A stretch of 64,000 nt of DNA from Actinacidiphila bryophytorum (GCF_016916835.1 NZ_JAFFIX010000020.1:1-64000), one strand, 5' to 3'; counted from the first letter of the stretch, positions 36,162-45,428 are shown. Notes: a model not told the origin generated them from the sequence alone. Translations and numbers: made by a program.

Positions 36162-36239
36162 TTCGGCAACGGGACCTACTAAGCGGTCGCTCATGCGTCG
36201 AGACGCGGACCGGCCGCACCACAGGGCTGAGGAGAACAG

Positions 36240-37001
36240 ATGTCCAGCACCGAGCAGCGCGTCGCGATCGTCACCGGCGCCGCCCGCGGAATCGGCGCCG
36301 CCACGGCGGTGCGGCTGGCCGAGCAGGGCCGCGCCGTCGCCGTACTCGACCTCGACGAGAGCGCCTGCAAGGACACCGTCGAGACCATCACCGGGGCCGG
36401 CGGCCGGGCCGTCGCGGTGGGCGCCGACGTGTCGGACGAGGCGCAGGTCCAGGCCGCCGTGGAGCGGGTCGCCGCCGAACTGGGCAGGCCGACCGTCCTG
36501 GTCAACAACGCCGGGGTGCTGCGCGACAACCTGCTGTTCAAGATGAGCGCCGGCGACTGGGACACCGTCATGGGCGTCCACCTGCGCGGCGCCTTCCTGA
36601 TGACCCGCGCCGTCCAGAGCCACATGGTCGACGCGCACTTCGGCCGGGTCGTCAACCTCTCCTCGTCCTCCGCGCTGGGCAACCGCGGCCAGGCCAACTA
36701 CGCCGCCGCCAAGGCGGGACTGCAGGGCTTCACCAAGACCCTCGCCATCGAACTGGGCAAATTCGGCGTCACCGCCAACGCGGTCGCCCCCGGCTTCATC
36801 GTCACCGACATGACCGCCGCGACCGCCGCCCGGGTCGGCATGGACTTCGAGGACTTCCAGACCGCCGCCGCCACCCAGATCCCCGTCCAGCGCGTCGGCA
36901 GGCCCGCGGACGTCGCGGGCGCCATCGCCTTCTTCACCGGCGACGACGCCGGATTCGTCTCGGGACAGGTGCTGTACGTGGCCGGCGGCCCGCTCGACTG
37001 A
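36240..37001 (+). CDS. Short-chain dehydrogenase, 3-oxoacyl-ACP reductase (FabG) type
   Basis: The 253-residue classical SDR has the NADP-binding TGAARGIG, NNAG, the catalytic serine block NLSSSSALG, and Y154/K158 in YAAAK. The C-terminus VLYVAGGPLD is usual for FabG. Reduction of a 3-oxoacyl substrate is expected, but housekeeping fabG is usually next to fabI in actinomycetes, so this is likely a paralogue. It is transcribed from a consensus promoter and followed after 20 bp by a second SDR. Confidence 0.88.
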   Translation: MSSTEQRVAIVTGAARGIGAATAVRLAEQGRAVAVLDLDESACKDTVETITGAGGRAVAVGADVSDEAQVQAAVERVAAELGRPTVLVNNAGVLRDNLLFKMSAGDWDTVMGVHLRGAFLMTRAVQSHMVDAHFGRVVNLSSSSALGNRGQANYAAAKAGLQGFTKTLAIELGKFGVTANAVAPGFIVTDMTAATAARVGMDFEDFQTAAATQIPVQRVGRPADVAGAIAFFTGDDAGFVSGQVLYVAGGPLD

Positions 37002-37021
37002 CCGGCCGGAGGCCCGACATC

Positions 37022-37798
37022 ATGAACCAGCTCCCCAGCACCACCCCCGCCGCGGACACCGGCAGGGTCGCCCTGGTCACCGGCGCGAGCCGCGGCATCG
37101 GCTACGGCATCGCCCAGGCCCTGGTCGCCCGCGGCGACCGGGTGTGCATCACAGGACGCAACGAGGACGCGCTCAAGGAGGCCGTCGAGCGGCTCGGCCC
37201 CGACCGGGTGATCGGCGTCGCGGGCAAGGCCCACGACGAGGCGCACCAGGCGGTCGCCGTCGAGCGCACCATGGAGGCCTTCGGCCGGGTCGACTACCTG
37301 GCCAACAACGCGGGCACCAACCCCGTCTACGGCCTGCTCGCCGACCTCGACCTCGGCGTCGCACGCAAGGTCTACGAGACCAACGTGATCTCCGCGCTCG
37401 GCTTCGCCCAGCAGACCTGGAAGGCCTGGCAGAAGGACAACGGCGGCGCGATCCTCAACATCACCTCGATCGCCGGGCTCGCCCCCTCGCCCTTCATCGG
37501 CGCCTACGGCATCAGCAAGGCCGCGATGGTCAACCTGACGGTGCAGCTGGCCGCCGAGATGGCGCCCGGCGTGCGGGTCAACTCCATCGCCCCCGCGGTG
37601 GTCAAGACGAAGTTCGCCGCAGCCCTGTACGAGGGCCGCGAGGAGGAGGCCGCGGCCGGCTACCCGCTCGGGCGGCTCGGCGTGCCCGACGACATCGGCG
37701 GCGCCGCGGCCTTCCTGCTCGGCGACGAGGCCGGCTGGATCACCGGCCAGAACCTGGTGATCGACGGCGGGCTCTTCCTGCGCGCGGGCGGCGCCTGA
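37022..37798 (+). CDS. Short-chain dehydrogenase/reductase
   Basis: The 258-residue classical SDR has TGASRGIG, NNAGTNPVYG, Y162/K166 in YGISK, and the C-terminal LVIDGGLFLRAGG. The substrate is unknown. It forms a two-gene operon with the FabG-like gene upstream, suggesting they act on related carbonyl substrates. Confidence 0.88.
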   Translation: MNQLPSTTPAADTGRVALVTGASRGIGYGIAQALVARGDRVCITGRNEDALKEAVERLGPDRVIGVAGKAHDEAHQAVAVERTMEAFGRVDYLANNAGTNPVYGLLADLDLGVARKVYETNVISALGFAQQTWKAWQKDNGGAILNITSIAGLAPSPFIGAYGISKAAMVNLTVQLAAEMAPGVRVNSIAPAVVKTKFAAALYEGREEEAAAGYPLGRLGVPDDIGGAAAFLLGDEAGWITGQNLVIDGGLFLRAGGA

Positions 37799-37872
37799 CC
37801 GCCCTGAGCACCCGGCCCCGGGCCGCACCCGGGGCCGGAGGTCCGCCGCGATGCGGGCGTTGTCAGTGCCTG

Positions 37873-37909
37873 CCGGTACGTTCTGACGCAGTAACGGATC
37901 GCGTACCGG
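37873..37909 (+). promoter_or_regulatory. Inverted repeat masking the ung ribosome binding site
   Basis: CCGGTACG (37873-37880) pairs perfectly with CGTACCGG (37902-37909), 21 nt apart. The right arm covers the first bases of GGAGG (37908-37912). It could be an operator or an RNA hairpin that limits translation. Confidence 0.5.
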
Positions 37910-37920
37910 AGGTTCCCGAC

Positions 37921-38610
37921 GTGCCCAGCATGCTGCCCGACTCCTGGCAGAGCGTCCTCGGCGAGGAGTTGGACAAGCCCTACTTCCAGCAGCTCGACGA
38001 ATTCGTGGAGGCGGAGCGGAAGGAGCACCGCATCTTCCCGCCCCGCGAGGAGGTCTTCGCGGCGCTGGAGGCGACGCCCTTCGACCGCGTCAAGGTGCTG
38101 ATCCTCGGCCAGGACCCCTACCACGGCGAGGGCCAGGGCCACGGGCTGTGCTTCTCGGTCCGCCCCGGTGTGCGGACCCCGCCCTCGCTGCGCAACATCT
38201 TCAAGGAGATGCGCGACGAGCTGGGCCACCCCGTGCCCGACAACGGCTACCTGCTGCCCTGGGCCGAGCAGGGCGTGCTGCTGCTCAACGCGGTGCTGAC
38301 GGTCCGTGAGGCGGAGGCCAACTCCCACAAGGGCAAGGGATGGGAGAAGTTCACCGACGCGGTGATCACCGCGGTGTCCGCGCGCACCGACCCCGCGGTC
38401 TTCGTGCTGTGGGGCAACTACGCCAAGAAGAAGCTGCCGCTGATCGACACCGCCCGGCACACCGTCATCCAGGGCGCCCACCCCTCGCCGCTGTCGGCCA
38501 AGCTCTTCCTCGGCAGCCGCCCCTTCACGCAGATCGACGCGGCGGTCCGTGCGCAGGGGCACGAGCCCATCGACTGGCGCATCCCCGATCTGGGGGTGCG
38601 CGCCGGTTAG
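37921..38610 (+). CDS. ung: Uracil-DNA glycosylase, family 1
   Basis: The 229-residue enzyme has the water-activating motif GQDPYHG (D65) and the leucine-loop motif HPSPLS (H187). FSVRPGVRTPPSLRNIFKE and FVLWGNYAKKK are also conserved. It removes uracil from DNA as the first step of base excision repair. GTG 37921 lies 8 nt after GGAGG; ATG 37930 would be too far from it. Confidence 0.96.
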   Translation: MPSMLPDSWQSVLGEELDKPYFQQLDEFVEAERKEHRIFPPREEVFAALEATPFDRVKVLILGQDPYHGEGQGHGLCFSVRPGVRTPPSLRNIFKEMRDELGHPVPDNGYLLPWAEQGVLLLNAVLTVREAEANSHKGKGWEKFTDAVITAVSARTDPAVFVLWGNYAKKKLPLIDTARHTVIQGAHPSPLSAKLFLGSRPFTQIDAAVRAQGHEPIDWRIPDLGVRAG

Positions 38611-38643
38611 CGTCGTCGGATGCGAGGACATCAGGAGGCGCCG

Positions 38644-39126
38644 ATGGGCGACCCGGCGGCCGCGGACGACGCCATGACGGGCAGGATCGGGCAGGTGGTG
38701 ATGCTGCTGCACGCCGGGGACCGGGACGAGGCGCGCAACCGCTTCACGGCGCTGTGGGCGGAGCTGGGCGAGCAGGGCGACCCCCTGCACCGCTGCACTG
38801 TCGCCCACTACCTGGCCGACACCCAGGACGACCCGGAGGACGAGCTGTCCTGGGACCTGCGGGCGCTGCGGGCCGCGGACACCGTGGCCGCCGAGCCGGC
38901 GGGCGACGAGCGCAGGGCCGGCCAGGTGCGCGGCTTCTACCCGTCGCTGCACCTCAACCTGGCCGCGGCCTACGCCCGGGTCGGCGAGGACCGGCTGGCC
39001 CTCAGCCACCTGGGCCTGGCCCGCAAGGCCTGCGGCGACCTCGCGCAGGACGCGTACGGCGACGGGGTGCGGGCCGCGGTGGGCCGCCTCGAACTGCGGC
39101 TGACCGGTTCGGGTCAGCTGCCGTAG
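38644..39126 (+). CDS. Tetratricopeptide-like hypothetical protein
   Basis: The 160-residue protein is almost wholly helical, with TPR-like hairpins (LHAGDRDEARNRFTALWAELGEQGDPLHRC, then PSLHLNLAAAYARVGEDRLALSHLGLARKACGDL). It probably scaffolds protein contacts; the partner is unknown. ATG 38644 follows AGGAGG; an ATG at 38620 lacks a site. Its last 13 bp overlap the 3' end of the minus-strand lipoprotein gene. Confidence 0.75.
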   Translation: MGDPAAADDAMTGRIGQVVMLLHAGDRDEARNRFTALWAELGEQGDPLHRCTVAHYLADTQDDPEDELSWDLRALRAADTVAAEPAGDERRAGQVRGFYPSLHLNLAAAYARVGEDRLALSHLGLARKACGDLAQDAYGDGVRAAVGRLELRLTGSGQLP

Positions 39127-39554
39127 GCCCGCGCGCAGATGGTGGCGGCGGCGCTGCCCGCCGCCCAGCCGCCGTACGTACGCCCCAGCGCGCACACCCC
39201 GCTCGTCAGGCCGCTCCCGCCGCCCCGCGGTGCCGGGCGGGGCCGTGGCGCCCCCGAGCGGGGCGCCCGGTGCCTGACCGGCGGCGTGCCGTGCGGCTTC
39301 GCGGCCGGCCGCCGCCTCTGCGTCCGTACCGCCCCCGACGGGGCTCCGGTGGCGACACGCGCCTCCCCGGCGTCCGGCCGTACGGTCGCCAGCAGCGGCC
39401 GGGCCGGCGGTGGCGTCAGCTCAACCACGCCGGGTGCCGGGCGGGTCGGTGCCGGGACGGCGGCGGGCGGGGGAGCGGAGACGGTGGTGCATCCGGCGGC
39501 GGCGCAGACCGCCAGCAGGAGCACCGCAGCGGGCAGCAGGCGCACCCCGCCCAC
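39114..39554 (-). CDS. Putative secreted lipoprotein
   Basis: The 146-residue protein has a short n-region, the hydrophobic core LLPAAVLLLAV and a lipobox-like CAAAGC. A Pro/Ala/Arg-rich middle follows, and the conserved-looking C-terminus has paired cysteines (VCALGRTYGGWAAGSAAATICARAYG). The Cys-GRTYGGW-Cys end recurs, from memory, in other Streptomyces secreted proteins. Function is unknown. GTG 39554 is the likeliest start, but GTG 39545 is equally possible. Confidence 0.6.
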   Translation of the reverse strand: MGGVRLLPAAVLLLAVCAAAGCTTVSAPPPAAVPAPTRPAPGVVELTPPPARPLLATVRPDAGEARVATGAPSGAVRTQRRRPAAKPHGTPPVRHRAPRSGAPRPRPAPRGGGSGLTSGVCALGRTYGGWAAGSAAATICARAYGS

Positions 39555-39810
39555 ACTGCCCGCACGCCACCGGCACCCGACAGTCCCCGCAGGGGTGAAA
39601 GGCCCGCCGGCGCATACCCGCCGCTCACCCGCCCGGGTGAGCGCAGCCCCGCGGCACCCCGGCCGGAAGCCGCCCGCGATCAGGCCCGTATGCTGCGGTG
39701 ACACCCCTGCGGCCAGGGGAAGTACGGCACCAGCACCACGGCACACGGCCACAGCGGCGCCGGCCCCGACGGCCGGCCGCCGCCGCAGCAGACCGGCACA
39801 AGGAGCACGG

Positions 39811-40731
39811 ATGGCTTCGGGCAGCGCCCCCCTGAGGATCGGCGTCATCGGACTCGGTGACATCGCGCAGAAGGCGTACCTTCCGGTGCTGACCGCCCAG
39901 CCGGGCCTGGAGATCCACCTGCAGACCCGCACCCCCGCGACCCTGGACCGGATCGGCGACGCCTACCGGCTGCCGCACCGGCACACCACCCTCGACGCGC
40001 TGCTCGGCCAGGACCTGGACGCCGCCTTCGTGCACGCGCCCACCGAGCACCATGTCGACATCGCCGCCCGCGTCATCGAGGCGGGCGTGCCGGTCTACGT
40101 CGACAAACCGCTCGCCAGGGACGCCGCGGGCGCCCGCCGCCTGGTCTCGCTCGCCGAGGAGCGAGGGGTGCCGCTGATGGTCGGCTTCAACCGCCGCCAC
40201 GCGCCCGGCTACCTGCAGTGCCTGGACCACCCGCGGGACCTGATCTTCCTGCAGAAGAACCGCGTCGGCCTGGCCGACGTCCCCAGCGAGGTCGTCTTCG
40301 ACGACTTCATCCACGTCGTGGACACCCTGCGCTTCCTCGCACCGGGCACGGTCGAGGAGGTCAGGGTCTCGGCGAAGGTCGAGGGCGGCCTGCTGCACCA
40401 CATCGTGCTGCAGCTGTCGGGCGACGGCTTCACCGCGATCGGCTCGATGAACCGGATGAGCGGCTCGGTCGAGGAGAGCCTCGACGTCAGCGGCGCCGAC
40501 ACCAGGCGCCAGGTGCTCAACCTCGCCGAGGTCGTCGACCACAAGGGCCAGCCGACCGTGCGCCGCCGCGGCGACTGGGTGCCGGTCGCCCGGCAGCGGG
40601 GCATCGAGCAGATCACCCTGGCCTTCCTCGACGCGGTCCGCGCCGGCACCGTACTGGACGCACGCGACGCGCTGGCCACCCACGAGCTGTGCGAACGGAT
40701 CGTCACCGAGGTACGGGAACAGGCCCTCTGA
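39811..40731 (+). CDS. Gfo/Idh/MocA family oxidoreductase
   Basis: The 306-residue protein has an N-terminal Rossmann fold (IGVIGLGDIAQKAYLPVL) and the family motif VYVDKPLARD, where the lysine is catalytic. The alpha/beta substrate domain follows (MVGFNRRHAPGYL; FDDFIHVVDTLRFL, with the usual D/H pair). It likely oxidises or reduces a sugar or cyclitol with NAD(P); the substrate is unknown. ATG 39811 follows AAGGAG. Its 3' end overlaps the convergent lnt gene by 29 bp. Confidence 0.88.
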   Translation: MASGSAPLRIGVIGLGDIAQKAYLPVLTAQPGLEIHLQTRTPATLDRIGDAYRLPHRHTTLDALLGQDLDAAFVHAPTEHHVDIAARVIEAGVPVYVDKPLARDAAGARRLVSLAEERGVPLMVGFNRRHAPGYLQCLDHPRDLIFLQKNRVGLADVPSEVVFDDFIHVVDTLRFLAPGTVEEVRVSAKVEGGLLHHIVLQLSGDGFTAIGSMNRMSGSVEESLDVSGADTRRQVLNLAEVVDHKGQPTVRRRGDWVPVARQRGIEQITLAFLDAVRAGTVLDARDALATHELCERIVTEVREQAL

Positions 40732-42226
40732 CCGCGCGCGTCAGCTCGTAGGCCGCCGCGGCCAGCACCAGCAGCAGCGCCAGGTGCGGCACCCAGTCGC
40801 CGAAGCGCACATACAGGCTGCGGCCCGAGGCCAGCGGCACCTGGTAGACCGCGGTGGTGCTCTGTGCGGTGCCGATCCTGCGGCCGACCCGGTGGCCGTC
40901 GGCGGTGTAGACCGCGCTGATACCGGTCAGCGTGGCGTGCACCATCGGGCGCCAGTCCTCCGCGGCCCGCAGGGCGGCGAGTGACGCGTGCTGCGCGGGC
41001 GCCCAGCTGTGCTGGAAGGACGACGTGGAGGACTGGGCGACCAGCAGCTGGGCGCCGTCGCCCGCCAGATGGCGGCTCATGTCGGGGAAGGCCGTCTCGA
41101 AGCACACCAGTGGCCCGAACCGCAGGCCCCCGGCGTCCATCACCACCTGCCGGCTGCCCGGCTGCCGGTCCTCGCCCGCCGCCTTGCCCACCGAGGTCGC
41201 CCAGCCGAGCACCGACCGCAGCGGGATGTACTCGCCGAACGGCACCAGCCGCATCTTGTCGTACGTCGGCCCGACCGGCCCGTCCGGGCCGATCAGCACC
41301 GAGGTCTTGGAGATGCCGCTGCCGTCGGCCCGCGCCGCGTCCACGTTGACCAGCAGGTCGGCGCCGACCTGCCGGGACAGCGCGGCCAGCCGGCGGGCCA
41401 CGTCGGGGCGCGCGCTCAGATCGACGCCGATGCTGCTCTCGCCCCAGACCACCAGGTCCGGGTGGCTGCCGGCCAGTTGCCGGGTCAGCTGCACCTCCCG
41501 GTCAAGCCGCGCGTCGCCGGTGGCGACCACCCCCGGCTGCACCACCGCGATCCTGGTGCTGCCCGCCTCCCCGGGGCGCGGTGTCCACAGCCAGACCGCG
41601 CAGGTCAGCACCGCGGTGGCCAGCAGCGCCCCGGCGGCGGACCTGCGGATCCCGGGGACGGCCAGCAGCGCGACCACGGCGGTGTTCACCAGCACCACCA
41701 GCACGCTGGCCAGCCACACCCCGCCGACCGACACCAGCCGCAGCGCGGGCGCCACCTGCCACTGACTGGCCCCCAGCAGCCCCCAGGGACCGCCCAGATA
41801 CTGCCAGGACCGCACCAGCTCCACCATCAGCCAGCCGCACGGCAGCAGCACCAGCGCGGGCCCGACCCGCGGCGGCCCCACCGCACCCGCGCCGAGCAGC
41901 CGGCGCACCAGCCAGCCCCAGGGCGCCCACAGCGCGCCGAGCAGCAGCGCCAGCACCACGATGAAGACGTTCAGGCTCGGGATCAGCCAGTGGTGGACGG
42001 CGAGCATGAAGCCGGCGCCGCCCAGCCACCCGTCCAGCGCGGCCCGGCGCGGACTTGCCGCGGAGCGCGCGAGCAGCATCCACGGCACCAGGGCCACATA
42101 GGCCAGCCACCACAGCGACGGTGCGGGAAAGGCCAGCGCGGGCAGCGCCCCGGCAAGTGCCGCGGCAGCGCCGCGGGTCCAGGGCGACGCGAGCCGCGTC
42201 CGCTGTTCCTGGGCCGTCACCGTCAT
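40703..42226 (-). CDS. lnt: Apolipoprotein N-acyltransferase
   Basis: The 507-residue protein has six or more N-terminal membrane helices, a nitrilase-like periplasmic domain and a C-terminal helix (LALLLVLAAAAYEL). The nitrilase triad is complete: E263 (VVWGESSIG), K324 (YDKMRLVPFGEY) and C375 (GPLVCFETAFPD). It adds the third acyl chain to the N-terminal cysteine of lipoproteins. Two putative lipoproteins are encoded in this window (34168 and 39114). ATG 42226 follows GGGAG. Confidence 0.92.
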   Translation of the reverse strand: MTVTAQEQRTRLASPWTRGAAAALAGALPALAFPAPSLWWLAYVALVPWMLLARSAASPRRAALDGWLGGAGFMLAVHHWLIPSLNVFIVVLALLLGALWAPWGWLVRRLLGAGAVGPPRVGPALVLLPCGWLMVELVRSWQYLGGPWGLLGASQWQVAPALRLVSVGGVWLASVLVVLVNTAVVALLAVPGIRRSAAGALLATAVLTCAVWLWTPRPGEAGSTRIAVVQPGVVATGDARLDREVQLTRQLAGSHPDLVVWGESSIGVDLSARPDVARRLAALSRQVGADLLVNVDAARADGSGISKTSVLIGPDGPVGPTYDKMRLVPFGEYIPLRSVLGWATSVGKAAGEDRQPGSRQVVMDAGGLRFGPLVCFETAFPDMSRHLAGDGAQLLVAQSSTSSFQHSWAPAQHASLAALRAAEDWRPMVHATLTGISAVYTADGHRVGRRIGTAQSTTAVYQVPLASGRSLYVRFGDWVPHLALLLVLAAAAYELTRAVRGPVPVPR

Positions 42227-42380
42227 ACGCGCTCCCTGACCTGTCGGCGAACCCCGCCGTCCGCCTGCCGGGGTGTGGAGCGACCAGTGTCGTCGCTTCC
42301 CCGTCTTCCGGTCAGGCGCCGACATGCGGGCGTACGGCGTGTCGGGTGCCCGTCCGGCCGGCGGGCGAGTGCCCCTGCGG

Positions 42381-42977
42381 TCAGGGCAGCCGGTTCCAGG
42401 AGGTCAGCACATGGCGGCCGTGCTCGGAGCCGATCCTGCTGACGGTGCCGGTGGCGAGCTGGAAGAGGGCGCCGTCGGCGGGCGGCAGGCCCAGCCGACG
42501 GGCCGTCACCACCCGCAGCAGGTGGGCGTGGGCGACCAGCACCACGTCGCCGCCCTCGCCGTTGGTGAAGGCCGCCTCGACCCGGGCCAGGACCCGGTCG
42601 GCGCGCTCGCCGATCTGCTGCGGGGTCTCACCCGGATGGCCCTCGGGTCCCGGGACCACGCCGTCGGTCCACAGGTCCCAGCCGGGGCGCTCGCGCAGGA
42701 TCTCCCGGGTGGTCACGCCCTCGTAGCCGCCGTAGTCCCACTCGTGCAGGCCCGGGTCGACCCTGGTGTCGTCGAGGCCGGCCAGCTTCGCGGTGTCGCG
42801 GGCGCGCTGCATCGGGCTGGTGAGGACGCAGGAGATGTGCCGGGAGGCGAGCAGCGGGGCGAGCGAGCGGGCCTGCGCCTCGCCGTTCGCGGTGAGCGGC
42901 AGGTCGGTGTAACTGGTGTGCTGCCCTGTCAGGCTCCACTCGGTCTCACCGTGCCGGATCAGCACCAGTTCGCCCAT
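42381..42977 (-). CDS. Histidine phosphatase (phosphoglycerate mutase-like) family protein
   Basis: The 198-residue protein has the phosphohistidine motif LIRHGETEW near the N-terminus. The conserved LTSPMQRARDTA, LHEWDYGGYEG and the second catalytic histidine in LVAHAHLLRVV are also present. It acts on a phosphate ester of unknown identity. ATG 42977 follows AGGAGG. Confidence 0.92.
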   Translation of the reverse strand: MGELVLIRHGETEWSLTGQHTSYTDLPLTANGEAQARSLAPLLASRHISCVLTSPMQRARDTAKLAGLDDTRVDPGLHEWDYGGYEGVTTREILRERPGWDLWTDGVVPGPEGHPGETPQQIGERADRVLARVEAAFTNGEGGDVVLVAHAHLLRVVTARRLGLPPADGALFQLATGTVSRIGSEHGRHVLTSWNRLP

Positions 42978-43138
42978 TGCCGCACCTCCTGCGACGCCGT
43001 TCGGCGCCCCGAATTGATCATACGTCGCACGCGTGTGACACGCGGGCGGCGGGAAGGTCTCACCTGTCACGACGGCGTCTTACGATGACCGCGCGCCCCC
43101 GACCGCCCCGCCGTCCGCCGACAGCAACAGGAGCTGCC

Positions 43139-44575
43139 ATGAACGACGCCCCCCGCACCTACGACGTGATCGTCATCGGTGCAGGACCGGTCGGTGAGAA
43201 TCTGGCGGACCGCACCCGTGCCGCGGGGCTGAGCACGGTGGTGGTGGAGAGCGAACTGGTCGGCGGCGAGTGCTCGTACTGGGCGTGCATGCCCAGCAAG
43301 GCGCTGCTGCGCCCCGCCCTCGCGCTCGCCGACGCCCGCCGGCTGCCGGGGATCCAGCGCGCCGTGCGGGGGCCGCTCGACACCCCGGCGGTGCTGGCCA
43401 GGCGCGACGACTTCACCTCGCACTGGAAGGACGACGGCCAGGTCGGCTGGCTCCAGTCGGTCGACGTGGACCTGGTACGCGGCCACGGCCGGCTGGACGG
43501 TCCGCGCCAGGTGGCCGTCACCACCCCCGAGGGCGGGACCGTACGGCTGACCGCGCGGCACGCGGTGGCGGTCTGCACGGGGACGACCGCGGCGCTGCCG
43601 CCCATGCCGGGGATCGACGACGTCCACCCGTGGACCAGCAGGGACGCCACCAGCGCCAAGCAGGCGCCGCGGCGGCTCGCAGTGGTCGGCGGCGGTGTCG
43701 TCGCGGTGGAGATGGCCACCGCCTGGCAGGCGCTCGGCTCCCAGGTCACGCTGCTGGTACGCGGCAGCGGCCTGCTGGACCGGGTCGAGCCCTTCGCCGG
43801 CGAGATGGTCACCGAAGCGCTGCGCGAGGCCGGGGTCGACGTGCGATTCGGGGCGAACGTCGCCTCGGTCGAGCGGGACGGCGCCCACGGCGAGGTGAGG
43901 ATCGGCCTCGAAGGCGGCGCCCGGGTCAGCGCGGACGAGGTGCTCTTCGCCATCGGACGCGCCCCGCACACCGGCGACATCGGCCTGGAGACCGTCGGCC
44001 TCAAGCCCGGTGGCTGGCTGAGGGTGGACGACACCTGCCAGGTCACCGGGGTGGAGGGCGGCTGGCTGTACGCGGCGGGCGACGTCAACCACCGGGCGCT
44101 GCTCACCCACCAGGGCAAGTACCAGGGCCGGATGGCCGGCGCGGCGATCGGCGCCCGCGCCAAGGGCGAGCCGGTGGACGACGCGCCCTGGGGCGCGCAC
44201 GTGGCGACCGCCGACCACTCCGCGGTGCCGCAGGTGGTCTTCACCGACCCCGAGGTCGCCGCAGTCGGCCTGTCCGCGGCCGAGGCGGAGCAGGCCGGGC
44301 GCCGCACCAAGGTCGTGGACTACGACCTGGCCCAGGTCGCGGGCGCCAGCCTGTACGGCGACGACTACCGCGGCCGGGCCAGGATGGTCGTGGACCTGGA
44401 CCGCAACGTCCTGCTGGGCGTCACCTTCGTCGGACCCGGGGTCGGCGAGCTGCTGCACTCGGCGACGGTGGCGGTCGCCGGCGAGGTGCCGGTGGACCGG
44501 CTGTGGCACGCCGTCCCGGCCTACCCGACGGTCAGCGAGGTCTGGCTGCGATTGCTGGAGACCTACCGCGGCTGA
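43139..44575 (+). CDS. FAD-dependent pyridine nucleotide-disulfide oxidoreductase
   Basis: The 478-residue protein has the FAD fold (VIVIGAGPVGENLA), an active-site disulfide pair C45/C50 (GGECSYWACMPSK) and the NAD(P) fold (LAVVGGGVVAVEMA). A dimerisation domain ends in the His-Glu motif (HAVPAYPTVSE). The architecture is that of dihydrolipoamide dehydrogenase and mercuric or mycothione reductase. The local context does not identify the disulfide substrate. ATG 43139 follows AGGAG. Confidence 0.88.
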   Translation: MNDAPRTYDVIVIGAGPVGENLADRTRAAGLSTVVVESELVGGECSYWACMPSKALLRPALALADARRLPGIQRAVRGPLDTPAVLARRDDFTSHWKDDGQVGWLQSVDVDLVRGHGRLDGPRQVAVTTPEGGTVRLTARHAVAVCTGTTAALPPMPGIDDVHPWTSRDATSAKQAPRRLAVVGGGVVAVEMATAWQALGSQVTLLVRGSGLLDRVEPFAGEMVTEALREAGVDVRFGANVASVERDGAHGEVRIGLEGGARVSADEVLFAIGRAPHTGDIGLETVGLKPGGWLRVDDTCQVTGVEGGWLYAAGDVNHRALLTHQGKYQGRMAGAAIGARAKGEPVDDAPWGAHVATADHSAVPQVVFTDPEVAAVGLSAAEAEQAGRRTKVVDYDLAQVAGASLYGDDYRGRARMVVDLDRNVLLGVTFVGPGVGELLHSATVAVAGEVPVDRLWHAVPAYPTVSEVWLRLLETYRG

Positions 44576-44602
44576 CCCGGCCGGGCACGCCGGGAACTCA
44601 GC

Positions 44603-45313
44603 TCACTTCGTCCCCGCGAGCTGCGGGTAGAGCGCGGTCGGGTCGGCTGCCAGACCCGCCTTGACCTGCTTGCTGAGGTCGTCGGCGAGCACCTCGTGCG
44701 CCCCGTCGGCGAGGCCGGCCAGCGCGGTGCGCGCCACGTCCGCGGGGTCCAGCTTGGGCGCGGTGACGGCGGCGGCCATGTCGGTGTCCATGTAGCCGAC
44801 GTGCAGCGCCGTGACCTGGGTGCCCTGCTCCGCCAGCGTCACCCGCAGAGCGTTGGTCACCGACCACTCGGCCGACTTCGCGGCGGAGTAGGCGGCGGTG
44901 TCGGGCAGCGTGACCCAGGACAGCACGGAGAGCACGTTGAGGACCGCGCCGCCGCCGTTGCGGGCCAGGACCGGCGCGAAGGACCGGCTCACGTCCAGGG
45001 TGCCCAGCACGTGGGTCTCGAACTCCGTGCGGTACGCGTCCAGTGCGCCGTCGAGGATGGCCGCTCCCGTGGAGCTGCCGGCGTTGTTGACCAGCAAGGT
45101 GACGTCCTGCGCCTGCTCGGCCGCGGCCCGTACCGAGGCGGGGTCCGTGATGTCCAGGGCGATCGGCACCGCCCCGGGGACCCGCACGCTCGCGGGGTTG
45201 CGGGCGGCCGCGTAGACCTTGGCGGCGCCGGCGTCGAGCAGCGCCTTCACGAACTGCTCGCCGAGGCCCCGGTTGCCGCCGGTGACGAGTGCGACTGCGC
45301 CTTCGATCTGCAT
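44603..45313 (-). CDS. Short-chain dehydrogenase/reductase
   Basis: The 236-residue classical SDR has TGGNRGLGEQFV, NNAGSSTG, the serine block NVLSVLSW and YSAAKSAEW. Its C-terminal 40 residues differ from FabG (ADGAHEVLADDLSKQV). It is divergent from a TetR gene; the two share two near-identical operators at 45356-45398, so the SDR is most likely the repressed target and acts on, or is induced by, a small carbonyl compound. ATG 45313 follows AAGGA. Confidence 0.88.
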   Translation of the reverse strand: MQIEGAVALVTGGNRGLGEQFVKALLDAGAAKVYAAARNPASVRVPGAVPIALDITDPASVRAAAEQAQDVTLLVNNAGSSTGAAILDGALDAYRTEFETHVLGTLDVSRSFAPVLARNGGGAVLNVLSVLSWVTLPDTAAYSAAKSAEWSVTNALRVTLAEQGTQVTALHVGYMDTDMAAAVTAPKLDPADVARTALAGLADGAHEVLADDLSKQVKAGLAADPTALYPQLAGTK

Positions 45314-45355
45314 GACTGGTCCTTCGGTAGGGGTGTGGCTGTGCTCCCGACCGGA

Positions 45356-45398
45356 GGAAACCGATCGGTTTCCACCCACTGTAAACCGATCTGTTTCC
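45356..45398. promoter_or_regulatory. Two TetR operators between the SDR and tetR genes
   Basis: GGAAACCGATCGGTTTCC (45356-45373) is a perfect 18-bp palindrome. GTAAACCGATCTGTTTCC (45381-45398) is the same sequence with two changes, and the centres are 25 bp apart. Both lie in the divergent promoter region. Confidence 0.88.
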
Positions 45399-45416
45399 CC
45401 TGTCGAGTCCGCGCGG

Positions 45417-45422
45417 TAGTCT
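45417..45422 (+). promoter_or_regulatory. -10 element of the tetR gene (leaderless)
   Basis: TAGTCT starts 12 bp before ATG 45429. The second operator lies where the -35 would be. Confidence 0.6.
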
Positions 45423-45428
45423 CGGACC

